Shown piece by piece: positions 1 to 10,200 of a stretch of 64,000 nucleotides of DNA (its first letter is position 1; each line of letters opens with the position of its first letter). The DNA comes from Perognathus longimembris pacificus (taxonomy: Eukaryota; Chordata; Mammalia; Rodentia; Heteromyidae), in contig NC_063176.1 in the NCBI RefSeq assembly GCF_023159225.1, positions 9,002,963 through 9,066,962 of the forward strand. The letters run 5' to 3'. Below the pieces are notes generated by a model, which worked only from the letters and a program-made list of their open reading frames with translations, was not told where the DNA came from and did no database searches. The position numbers and the translations under genes were made by a program.

Positions 1-41
1 CTAGTCTTTGTCTCTTCTGATTAAAAGGATTGCTAGCCAAA

Positions 42-378
42 CCTTGGTGGCTCATACCTGTAATCTACTCAGGAGGGTGAGGGTGAGATTTCAGGGGAAT
101 AGTTCTAAGTCAGCTTGGGCAGGAAAGTGTGTAAGACTCTTTTATAGCTTTTTTTTTTTTCTTTTCCAGAGCTGAGGACCAAAGTTGGGGCCTTGCACTC
201 ACCAGGCAGGCACTGTTCTGCTGAGCTAAGTCCCCAGCCCCTTGTTTAAGCCTCTTATCTCAAATAAACTACCAAAAAGCCGGGAGTGAAGATGTGGTTC
301 AAGTGGTAGAGTGCTAGCCTTGGGGGGGAGAGGGCTAAAGTATAGCAACCCAGGTCCCGAGTTTAATCCCCTAAAACC

Positions 379-441
<63 letters not shown>
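42..441 (+). mobile_element. B1/7SL-Geo hybrid SINE with (CA)n tail, interrupted by an ID element
   Basis: The head reads like a 7SL-derived B1 monomer (GTGGCTCATACCTGTAAT, then an AGTCAGCTTGGGCAGG-like segment). It resumes after the inserted ID element with the typical link ACTACCAAAAAGCC and the Geo module (TTCAAGTGGTAGAGTGCTAGCCTTG). The 3' end is a run of about 31 CA units at 380-441. The same head-plus-Geo order recurs elsewhere in the window, which supports one family. A few CA units at 1002-1011 beyond the LTR are the displaced end of the tail. Confidence 0.75.
143..246 (-). mobile_element. ID element (tRNA-Ala-derived SINE) inserted in the hybrid SINE
   Basis: Read on the minus strand it is a near-canonical rodent ID element: GGGGCTGGGGACTTAGCTCAG start, an ID-type middle, a TTTGGTCCTCAGCTC end and an A-rich tail (poly-T at 149-160 on +). 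It splits the host SINE at its AGACTCTTATCTC segment. A direct repeat, TAAGACTCTT at 132-141 and TAAGCCTCTT at 247-256, fits a target-site duplication with one mismatch. Confidence 0.75.
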
Positions 442-443
<2 letters not shown>

Positions 444-1001
444 TCCACCCGCCAGATAAGAGATAGCCAGACCAGGAGAGAGAAGAGAAAAATTTATTCC
501 ACTGTATGCCAGGGCTAAGTCTTAGAGTCGGGATGTAGACTGCAGCTCAGAGTCTCTATAGTTTAGCATATTTAAGCACAAAAACCACACACAGGTGCTC
601 AAGGCACTTTAAAAACAGGTTAAACAAGCGGTTCACAGAAGCAGAATTTTGCGGTTAGGCTGACAAAATATCAACTCAACTATTAGCATTTTTACTATGC
701 TTTCCAAATCAGTATAATTATTCTCCGGAAATTTTGCAGTTTTCCTTTTAGTCACAATGGTCATTAGAGCAAACAAGCAAGCACATAGTTACAGAAGCGC
801 AGTTAACAGGATAGTAGAAAAACCGCATTCCACATTCTCCCATTGTTCGCTTTTCCATAAGGGCTTGGGTGGCATTTACCAGAACATGTTCTTGCTCTCC
901 AGCTTAAGTTTGCCCTTCCCCAGGCCCACTACTCTGCCTAAGCCTGCGGTTTTTAGGGACTCAAAAGGGGGCATCTTTACACGTTTCACTTGGTTCCCAC
1001 A
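442..1001 (-). mobile_element. Solo LTR (endogenous retrovirus), about 560 bp
   Basis: The block begins TGTCCACC and ends GGTTCCCACA, so it has the TG...CA ends of a retroviral LTR. CA repeat lies directly on both sides (ACACAC at 436-441 and 1002-1007), as expected for insertion into the CA tail of the upstream SINE; a duplication cannot be told apart from the repeat itself. An AATAAA polyadenylation signal lies on the minus strand at 498-493, near the 3' end in that reading. No gag, pol or env sequence is attached. The ERV class is uncertain; class II (ERVK-like) is a guess from the form. Confidence 0.65.
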
Positions 1002-1013
1002 ACACACACACAA

Positions 1014-2047
1014 TATCAGAAATCACCAGAGCACACCCATAGAATCATGAAACCTTTCACAAATGTCAAGCAGCTCTTTAAAACTTTATAGAGCAAAAAG
1101 TTAAAGAAATACTCATGAGAAGAAATGAGAAGCCAACTCTGCAGCTGCCCCTGAAATCTGATGAAGTCTGGAAAGTTGGGTCCCTACAGAAAGTTAGATA
1201 GGAACACACACCTTGAGCACAACAGGGCGGGCTTTGGAGTTCCCTGTGTTTGGGGGTTGTTGCTATTTGGGGCTCACAGGCATGTACACAGGTGCTGTAG
1301 AAAGGAGCAGCTGCCACGGAAGGGATCCAGCGCCTGCTGGAGTAATGTCAGTGAGGGTCAGAGCTCGGTAAACAAAACGTGCAGTTTCCAAGGGCTTAGG
1401 ACTTCCGGAAGCTGGATGGTCATAGTTGAAGAACTCAACTCAGAGGCGAGCAGCAGAGCTTCAGAAGCTTTGAACTCCAGAGCTGGAAGTTTGTTTGTGC
1501 TGGACATTGTTGCTGATAAACCATTCAAAATGATTTATCATTTTGTGGCTAATATTTACATGTTACTAGTTGTTATTGACGCAAGCATGAGGCTTTATAT
1601 AGTCTCATGCATTCTGATGGGTTTCAGGGTATTGTGGTATCGCAAAAAGGCAGGCAGAAAAAAATGATAGGAAGAAGGAAAGGAAAAAAGAAAAATAGTG
1701 AAAGAGAAAGAAAGAGAGGAAGGGAGGGAAGAAGACAGGACTGTTTGGGGAAAAAAAGCAATTTTAATTCTAGAATAAAAAAAACTGCAAAATTTCATTG
1801 AGATCAACTTCATGACTCACCCACCAAAAGACTCAACAAGCTGCAGCAAAAATGTTACAGATCACCTCCTGCCAGTCTCAAGCCTTCCACCTCTAGCAGT
1901 GGTGAACAAGTTCTCCTCATCCCTTCCTTGGTAAAAATATGATGCTAGCATTCATCATCCTCACACTGTGTCTTCCTTTTTCTTTCTATCTATATAGATC
2001 CCTTCCTCTTCATTCTTTCTCTTTCACATTCTCTCTCCCTCTTGCAG

Positions 2048-2051
<4 letters not shown>
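1014..2051. other. Unique DNA with a homopurine and a homopyrimidine tract
   Basis: No known gene or transposon was recognised. A frame of 168 codons at 1161-1667 (+) has no domain I know. A strongly purine-rich run of A, G, GGAA and GAAA lies at about 1643-1740. A pyrimidine-rich run at about 1965-2048 leads into the CA repeat. Confidence 0.5.

Positions 2052-2088
<37 letters not shown>
2052..2088. repeat. (CA)n microsatellite
   Basis: Uninterrupted CA dinucleotides after a pyrimidine-rich run. No SINE body is visible next to it. Confidence 0.9.
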
Positions 2089-2090
<2 letters not shown>

Positions 2091-2949
2091 GTTTGCTTGC
2101 TCATAACTCTTACGGCATTTTCTCTTAAATATTATTGCTGTACCATAATAACAAAAGCTCAAACAAAATAGTTTAAGACAAGCCTCACTAGAAACATAAA
2201 GGTGAATATACCTGAATGTTCTTTCACCTAGTCATGCATTTTCCCTAGTCTTCGAGTATAGAGTGTCAAATTCCCAATGGCATTTTTTGGGGTGCTCTTC
2301 AAAAGGTGGTGGCAAACACAATGTTGTCCACCTTTTATTCTCTGTTCAAAACAGTGCTCGGCTGAGACATATACACATGTAGGGAGGACTAGAGGCTAGG
2401 ACTACTGCCTAGTCATGGCCGGGATGGATCGCATTCCTGGGGATTAGTCTGACACCAATGGGGTTGACTCTTCAACGTGTTCATCCTCTGTCTGCCAGTT
2501 CTCCAAGAGAGCAGCCAGAGAGGGCTCATGCCAAAGTAACTGCAGTATCCGAGTCTTGCTGGAAGCAGAAGGGGAGGCAGACAAAAGCAGCAGCAGGGTC
2601 TGAGCTTCAGACTTCCCTGGCATGATGTGGCTATGAATGTCAACTCTCCTAATGTGCTCTTTTTTTTTTTTTTTAAGTTATCTCCTACTTAGGAAAGTTT
2701 AGTTCTCACCAAAATAAGGGCCTATACAATGAAGGTTAATTCAGGGAAGAGCCTGGGATTATTCGTAGTTCACCAAGGAGAGTTTCCTGGCAGGCTTTAG
2801 AAGGAATTTTTCTTCTATTTGATGTGACATAGCTAAGGATTGCATTCATATTGTTTTCTGGAACAAAATCTGAAACAAAAATATTCAAGAAAAAAAGTAG
2901 ATTTTGTTTCCCAAATGGAAAGATTTTGTGTATTTCTAAATAAGTCCTC
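2089..2949. other. Unique DNA, no gene recognised
   Basis: This stretch has slightly higher GC at about 2340-2650 and a 14-base T run at 2661-2674. I compared the short frames at 2413-2643 by eye with common processed pseudogenes and found no match. Confidence 0.45.
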
Positions 2950-3047
2950 TTTTTTTTTTTTTAAGGTCCCAGACCAGGACTCAAACTCTGTACCCGACGC
3001 TTTCCCTCATTGCCTAGCTCTCTACCAACGAAGCCATGGCTCCAACC
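2950..3047 (-). mobile_element. Small tRNA-derived SINE monomer
   Basis: On the minus strand it starts GGGGTTGGAGCCATGGC, has an A-box-like TGGCTTCGTTGG and a B-box-like GAGTTTGAGTCC, and ends in an A tail (poly-T at 2950-2962 on +). Flanking sequence repeats imperfectly: AAATAAGTCCTCTTTT on the left and AAATATGTCTTCTTTT on the right. Its middle differs from the ID and Geo copies elsewhere in the window. Confidence 0.6.
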
Positions 3048-3768
3048 CCTAAATATGTCTTCTTTTTTCCATTTTGGAGCAACCTCAGCTGACCTCCATT
3101 GCAGATACCACTAGCTAATTCTCAGAAGCAAGGAGGAGACAACCCTATGTCCTAACAAGCCCCTAGGGACTGGATTCCCCAGATGCTCAAAGAGGTCACA
3201 CAAGTAGTTGATGGTCTATAGTTTTGGTTTAATTTTCTAAGTAAAGAAGGGACGTCCTCAAAAGTCAAGGCATTGCGTTGCGTTAATAGTATTGTGGACA
3301 ACTGGTCTGTGAGAAGGTGATATGCTTTTCTGTTGGTGATCTGTCCAGTGTTAAAATTACGCCTTCCACACTCTCATGCTTCTCTATGTTGCTTTAGATG
3401 AGAACAAATGTCAGGCTATTAGGAGTTAATATGTTAGTGCCATTCAACATGTTTGCTACATCCCAATTACTCTACAAGTTGCTTTAAGTGTTTTTGTGCA
3501 CCTTATATTTACGTATTTTTTGGTCTTTCTTTTCAAATGAGAAATGTAAATTACGTGAATTCACTCAGTTGTTTTGCTGGTATCATCATGGACAATGGAA
3601 AACATGTTTTTTTTTTATGCAAAGGGTATTGAAATATGAAAATGAAGTAAAATCCCTGACTTTCACGATACATCATTTGTATAGAAATTCATGATAAATT
3701 ATTGGTTTAGAAATAGCTGTGCATATTTATTCGAATTATAAGAGAAACTAAATCAGACCACATTAATA
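3048..3768. other. Unique AT-rich DNA
   Basis: No repeat family or gene was recognised. A short T run lies at about 3607-3616. Confidence 0.4.
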
Positions 3769-3772
3769 ACCA

Positions 3773-3945
3773 AGTACCAGTGGATCATATTTGAAATCTT
3801 CTCTAATGAAGAGGCTGAGATCTGAAGGCTACAGTTCCAACTCAGTCTGAGAAGGGTCCAGAAAAACTCCATCTCCAATTAATAAAGGTAAGAGACAGGC
3901 TGGAGTTCTGACTCACATGACAAGTTCCAGCAAAGCAAAAAGGTA
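3773..3945 (+). mobile_element. Degenerate B1-Geo hybrid SINE
   Basis: GAGGCTGAGATCTGAAGGCTACAG and CTCCATCTCCAATTAA match the B1-like head found in better copies such as 29360-29598 (-). The following part, with GGCTGGAGTTCTGACTCACATGAC, is a decayed Geo segment. No clear tail. Confidence 0.5.
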
Positions 3946-4257
3946 AACAAGATAAAGTCCTTGAGTGTTGGGTCTGCTTTCTCTGCTCCGGCTCAAATGC
4001 TTATTTTCTCTCTTATTACCCTCGTATCGTCCTCTCCCCTAACCCTCGGCCTGCAGGTCTGTCAGGGTGAGACATAGGGGCGGCTCCGGCCTGGCGTGCG
4101 CGCGACCCGCGTGGCAATGTGACCGCTATCCTACCCTGGGAGCTAACGTACATAGGCCACGGAGTAAGCTTCTGAGAGCGAACTAACTTTATTGAGAGAG
4201 GGACAAGGGGAGATGATCCGGGGGAAGGGGGTTGGCCAGGATTCCGATAGGCCAAAA

Positions 4258-4307
4258 GGCTGTCACTTGACCTCCAAGGGGCTGGTCACTTGACCTCCAA
4301 GGGGCTA
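4258..4307. repeat. Tandem duplication inside the LTR
   Basis: Two near-identical units of about 22 bp share GTCACTTGACCTCCAAGGGG. On the LTR's own strand each carries AGGTCAAGTGAC, which contains a nuclear-receptor half-site AGGTCA. Confidence 0.8.
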
Positions 4308-4896
4308 CGTCACTCTGAGCGCGCCAAACCAGGGCCGGGCTGGTAGGCGCCAGGCTGGCTGCCAGCTAAGTCGGGGGTCTATTTGCCCAACCGGTTTCTC
4401 CGGATTCCAATGTAGAGAGGATGGAAGGGCCGCATTCCCCAGCTGGGGGAAGTGCCTCAGGCCCCTTCCATCCAGGGGAGAAAGATGGACCCCAACATCT
4501 GCCTCTTTTATATATATATATATATTTTTTCGAACAGCAGGAGGCGCCCTACTCGAGAGCGCGCCATGTCTTAGGTTGCCCCCCCCCCCCAAAGGGGAGT
4601 CTTACCCGTCTTGGGCTAACGCCCTAGCTCTTCAGGCTGACCTTCCTGCCGGGCTGGCGGGCCCGATGGGAGGCCTTGGGGAGAGTGGGATTGGCACTCG
4701 AAAGAGAGCCTGATAATTTTTTCCGGTGCCAGCGGACCTTACTGAGCAGCAGGTCCTAGGGTTTGAGTGACGAGCCTCTTGGGGTTCTTATATGGCTAAA
4801 AGGCCAAAGGCCACTTGGTACCTAGACAGCTCTGGCCCATCGCTTACAACAAGAGACCCAATGTAAACATAAGGTAAATGGGAGCATAAAGCAGAC

Positions 4897-4985
4897 ATGA
4901 GCATAAGCAATCGTAATACAAGGCAAATGCAAACATGAGCAACTGTAACACATGAGTGATTGTAACACATGAGCAATTACAACAA
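4897..4985. repeat. Imperfect tandem repeats inside the LTR
   Basis: Several units of about 17-18 bp built on CATGAGCAATTGTAACA-like sequence follow one another with small changes. They lie in the U3-like part of the LTR, upstream of its TATA-like sites in minus-strand order. Confidence 0.6.
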
Positions 4986-5384
4986 GGCACAAGGCAATGG
5001 AGGGTCTCTTATCGGGGTCAGTCCACGGAAAACAGGAATTCTGGTCCAGTCTGGTGTCGCTCAAGGCAGCGCAGATGGCTCTTCCTTCCCTCGATGGTGA
5101 GGTAGAGGGGCAGGTTCAGGTCCTGGCGATGTGGCAGCCAGGATGCTGGTAACTTAACAACTGAGGTTAGTAAACACTTCATAGTAAACATTGCAGCAAG
5201 GTGCCAATACCTTACTTATTATAAACATTTATAATAAAACATTAAAGTGTCCAAGTCCTTTAGCTCCTATTTCCCCCCAATGAGGACCCCCGAGATAAGC
5301 AGCACTTGAGATCAAGCACACATAAAACAAAACTGTTTTTGTTTGTTTGTTTTTCTGGCATTTGAGGTGAGAAGGTTGAACATC

Positions 5385-5562
5385 ACCAACAAAAAGTGGT
5401 TACATTTCATAAGTCCCCAGGCTTCTTGTCATTCCTGCCTTCGTTTTCCCCTTCTCATCCCTACCCATAAGTTACATAGTTCATTGTTTTCATAGTGTAT
5501 ATTGAATACAATGATTGAAATTTCTCATGCTTTTGCACCTCCATTCCTGTGCTCCCTACTAA
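5385..5562 (-). mobile_element. L1 3' end fragment
   Basis: The order of segments (GTTACATTTCATA, then TCATCCCTACCCATAAGTTACATAGTTCATT, then a CCTCCATTCCTGTG-like segment) parallels the 3' UTR of the better minus-strand L1 at 42533-43765. Truncated at both ends as I can see it. Confidence 0.5.
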
Positions 5563-6737
5563 ATTCTTTTCTTAATGCATGCTACCTGAATAATGTTTTA
5601 TTAATTTAGCAATTTATATTTCTCAAAATACTTTAGATAACTCTCCATTTCTATCTATTAGCAGCATACATTAATTATTCTTATTTTCTATTTTTTTTCT
5701 GCTTTTGAAGGAGAAACAACCAGAAATTAAATATTTATACATTTAGAGACTGTCCCATTATTCAGAGAGGATTAGCCCTCTCCAATCCTGTCATTTCCTC
5801 ACTGTTCCCTCTTCATTGAACTCCTGTTACAAAGTATACCACTCATTTCTCTGCCTCTTTTGCCATGAACACCTACGTGATTCAAGACTCAGAGCCTCGT
5901 GAGGAGAATGAGCTCACTCTATAGAAAGGCTTTTTACCAAAGAGCTGATATTTGTACCTTTGGGACCAACATCAGAAAACCACTTAACTTTTTTCCTCCC
6001 ATAACTCTAAGAGCTGCTTTAGAAGTTGAAATATAGCTTTGTCGTTTCCTTAGACACTTTAATTAGCCAATGATTCAGTCTTACTCTGTTAGTCAGAATC
6101 CAGTCAGGAGAAAGAAGCCATGGAAGGTAGAATAACAGCAAGAATCTGATGGGAGTAATTGCTAACTTGGTTTTGGAAAACTGCAAAGGAAACCAACAAT
6201 GCCAAGTTTTCATGAGGACTAACTGCAGGAAGCAGATGCTAATGCAGGGAAGTGAAAATGAAGTGACAATTCTAGAATTATGAACTTTTAGACTTGAAGA
6301 GTCAGCCTAGTGGAAACAGGGCTCAGAGCCTTGAGAAATGGGTACCACTTGACAATTACTGCGGCCTCTGGAACTCAAGGGAGGGACCTAGAGTTGGATG
6401 TGGAACTCTGGGGACAGTAATTCTCATGATGTTTTTAACTGCAAAAGCTCTATCCTGGAATTTGTTTCTAAACACTGACTTGGCTGAGTGAAGAAGCATT
6501 GGATAGGAGACAGTGAGAAGAAAGGAAAATTCATTGCTCAGTTCTCCACCTAGCTCAACTGAATATCAGAAACTACCAGAAATCAGTTGATAAAAGAAAG
6601 CATAGAGTTTTATTGTGTCTCCACTTTAGTCTCACATGCAAAATCTGTAAAAGAAGATTAAAAGCTTAAAAACATATTTTGATAATGGCCACAGGTAGAA
6701 GAAAAAAAACACAAAAACAAAGGAAAACAGCAATCCT
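5563..6737. other. Unique AT-rich DNA
   Basis: No gene or confident repeat. The part at 6060-6500 has slightly higher GC and short frames on both strands without recognisable domains. Confidence 0.4.
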
Positions 6738-6887
6738 TTTTGTTCAACACTAGCACTCTACCACTTGAGCCACCTGGCTCAAGTGCTACTCCTGGCTTAT
6801 TCTATATAAGTGGTGCTGAGGAATCGAACCCAGGGCTTCATGCATATGAAGCAAGCCCTCTACCAGTAGGCCACATTCTCAGTCCCT
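6738..6887 (-). mobile_element. IDL-Geo SINE, 3' truncated
   Basis: The ID half is complete (B box GAATCGAACCC on +, start AGGGACTGAG in minus orientation). The Geo half stops at its internal A-rich site (GTGCTAGTGTTGAACAAAAAG on the minus strand), so the last part and the terminal A tail are missing. Confidence 0.8.
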
Positions 6888-7160
6888 AGAGTATACTTTT
6901 CTGAACAAAGCAACTGATGGTAGAGTTTAATTTATGAATTATCACAGTAAGGAATTAATAAGAATAGGAAATGATAAAAATAGAATTGTTATGAAATAAA
7001 CTGTAAAAGCATTTTTAAATGATTAGTTGTGTGTTCTTTCAATTTTCCATTTAATAGGACCTGAATATATAGGAGGTGAACCCTGTGTGAGGATGCACAA
7101 TTATGTATATGATCATGTATTTTTTTTTCTGCCTCAGATTATATAACACTAGTGAAAATC

Positions 7161-7250
7161 AGGCCTGGTGCCAGGTGATATGGCTCAAACAATACAGGGC
7201 TTGTTTAGCAAGCATGAAGCCCTGAGTTCAACCCTCTATATTTCCAAAGA
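7161..7250 (+). mobile_element. ID-like tRNA-derived SINE monomer
   Basis: GGTGATATGGCTCAAACAATACAGGGC (A-box region) is followed by AGCAAGCATGAAGCCCTGAG and TTCAACCC (B-box region). No Geo half follows. Old and diverged. Confidence 0.6.
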
Positions 7251-10200
7251 GTAATCAAAAGGCTTAAATTACATACCAACCCAATAATACACGCAGAATA
7301 AAATTCTTTTAGGTAGGATATTTAAGTGTAGTCTCTGAAGAACTGATATTTGGGTCAAATCCAAGAAAATTTGGTATTATTGAGAAATAGGAAGAAGCTG
7401 AAAATGGCTCATCTTTTTTTAAAGTCGAGAATGTCAGAGTTATTTGGCAGATTCATACCATGCCTCAAAGGCCACAAAATTTAAGAGCTAAGAAATTTAA
7501 GGCCAATGATAAATTATTTGGTGAATTTTAAAAGACAAGTGAGATAGTCCAGTTACAGTTAAAATGTCCATTTGTATGCTGGGGTCAGAAGAGGATGGGA
7601 GAATGAACTTAAGGAACTAGGAAAACACTGGAGTTCTCTAGTTGAGAATGAGACCTGTTCAAACCAAAACAGTTGTTGTCAAGATAGAAACAAGTGTACA
7701 AACATGGAACTTATATTTGAGGTAAAGGTTTAAATAATAAGTGAATGAATGAGATTTATACCTAGGGATTGTGTGCTCACATAGACAATTACTGCATACT
7801 GAGATGAGTTATTGAGATAGCTTTAGAAAAAAAGTGTTTACTGTAGACTTTATGTTTTAGAGCATATGACAATATGATTGCTGGATGAAAGAGCCTGTCA
7901 ATGGAGAGAACAGAAGTGAAATTATAGATTTGTGATTTCTTAGCAGACAATGGTAATCAGAGATGTTGACAAGTGCTTTCACAAGGGCATTCATTGCAAC
8001 ATGTTTGTGGTAATGGAAAACCTTGAAAGCAATACAATTAAGATTAGTAAAGGCATAATATAGGTAGAATCAAGTTGATGCCTATTCTACAGCTCTCAGC
8101 TCTAATCACATTTTCTCTAATTAGACAATGACATATTGCAATTATAATAATCACTGTGGAGTTCTGTATCTACATTTATGATTGTGACTAACAAAGAAAG
8201 ACTGCATGGCTAATAAATGGTTCATTGAATCTCAAATAAAGACTATGTAAATATTAAATGTAAAGGTAACTGTGACTCACAGAAAAAAATTGTCTATAAT
8301 TAAAAAAATGTGCTCCATGAACAAATGCATCAGAGTATTTTAATTCCTTCACAACTTGGCAAAGATTATGACCCAACAGCAACAAAAGTCAGAAGAAATT
8401 ACGGTCTCTTTTACTTGTTTATATATAGACCTAAATTATGTCATATACTATATTGTGTGTCTTGATTTGCAAATATTTGAAACAGCAGATTTCAGATGAG
8501 AAATTTAACAAGTTATTTAGTTAATATATGTATATATAAACCTTTAATACATATTTATATATTATAATGTAATATAAAATATTACTTATTAGCTATAATC
8601 AATAGTGGATTATTAAACATGTATCATTATATAATGTACTTCACTCTCATGTTATCATTAATAACAACTTTTGTTACTTTATAATCCACACATGACATCA
8701 AAATCAAATGATCTCAATTTAAAATGAATCTCTTCTAAATAAATCTAGCAACTTCCCAATTTCATATTGTTGTCAATTTTCTTCTAGCACATTTCAGTAG
8801 TTGGATAAGATTTATTTGTATAATGATCATTCTATGTGCTTTTATTTTTATTAAACCATTTACTTAAAATTAGTAAGTAAAATTGCATTAAAATGATTAA
8901 TTGTTATATAATTACTTTTGTTTAGATGTCACAAGATAATGCTGACTACTTCTGAAACCAATGTAAATGCTTTTTCATAAGTAAGACCAATTACACATAG
9001 GAGTCATTTACCTGATATTTTGTGCATGAGTACAGAAATTTCTGTTGTTTTTCTTAATCTTTACTGATAGAAATAAGTTTGCGTACCCTTTCAATATCAG
9101 GAAAAATAATATACTGGCATTTTAAATCTGGATGATGGCATGGTAAAGATAGAATAAAGTACAAGAATACGTATATTAGATATAACCAGGCATAGATGTG
9201 TCTGCATTGGCTGCCTTCATATGTTCTTCAGGTGTCATTAATCTTAACACCTCCTGTCCTGCTATTTTTTTGCGGGGTGGGGGGAGGTGTAGGGTAGGAG
9301 GTGTTCCATATATCATCTTCAAATATGTAGTCAGTCAATGTGAGACATTAAAAGGCTGGAGAAAAATCTTTGACTAGTTAGAGATAAAAAGGTGAAAAAA
9401 TTTGTCGAACCCTTCCTTAACCTCTTCTCTTTCAAGCCTCCTGAAATAAGAGTTATATGATTTTTAAGGAAACATTTTCAGCACCTCCCCATCATACTTA
9501 GAAGCAGACAGTTACATAGGATGTCAGTCTAATAGCTATTCTCTTCTTTCCTGTTTTCTGCTTCTCTTCGTTCGTAATCCAAGTATGTAAAAAAAATAAG
9601 TATCAGAGAATTTGGATTTAACTGTATCAGAATAGGGGAGCAGAGAATGGGCTTGAGAGATAATGAAAGATAGTCTAAATATGACTGGATGACAGAGTAC
9701 ATGTCTGAAATGAGAAGTAGAGTAACAAAGACTGCAGTGGCTTTTAAGTTGCGTGATTCATTGGAGAGTAGTGTCATTAAATGAAGCAAATATTGGAACA
9801 AAAGTTGATATTGGAGTGAAGAAATACAGTCAATTCCTCAATATCCACAAATATTGGTTTCAGGAAATAAACACTTAGAGCATATAATGTCACACATACA
9901 TGCATACATAAGCACACACACACCAAAACTGGTGGAAATTCAAACCTCTTATTCAAAATGTTGTAGTATTTTATATGCACATTAAACCATCTCTAGATTG
10001 CTTATAAATCCTAATAAAGTATAAGTACTAAATAAATTATATTTTGTTAGGTAAGGAATTATAACACCACAAAATTTCCTGTATGTACGTGTATATGTAT
10101 ACATATATATACATATATATGTTTGCTCTTCCATGGGTGAATTGAATTGACAGAGGTTGACTTATAATATGGGGAGCAGATGTCATGCATTATTTCTGAT

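Larger units (their letters stand above)
3966..5304 (-). mobile_element. Solo LTR of an endogenous retrovirus, 1339 bp
   Basis: The block starts TGTTGGGTCTGC and ends TAAGCAGCA, so it has TG...CA ends, and it is flanked by an exact 6-bp duplication CTTGAG (3960-3965 and 5305-5310). It is much richer in GC and CpG than its surroundings. On the minus strand it has a TATAAAAG box at 4512-4505, another TATA-like site near 4795, and an AATAAA signal at 4193-4188. Short internal duplications are listed separately. A 6-bp duplication is usual for class II (ERVK/betaretrovirus-like) insertions, so that class is favoured, but I do not recognise the family. No internal retroviral genes remain. Confidence 0.75.

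Noticed and set aside
380..441. CRISPR-like or satellite array
   Set aside because: A plain (CA)n dinucleotide tail with no spacers.
1161..1667. 168-codon open frame as a gene
   Set aside because: No recognisable domain, a low-complexity end, and length possible by chance in 64 kb of six-frame sequence.
2400..2650. Processed pseudogene
   Set aside because: Higher GC and short frames suggested it, but the neighbouring T run is on the wrong side for a minus-strand copy and no protein matched by eye.
4710..4745. Retroviral primer-binding site (minus-strand TGGCACCGG)
   Set aside because: It lies inside the LTR as bounded by the 6-bp duplication and matches a tRNA 3' end only over the first bases.
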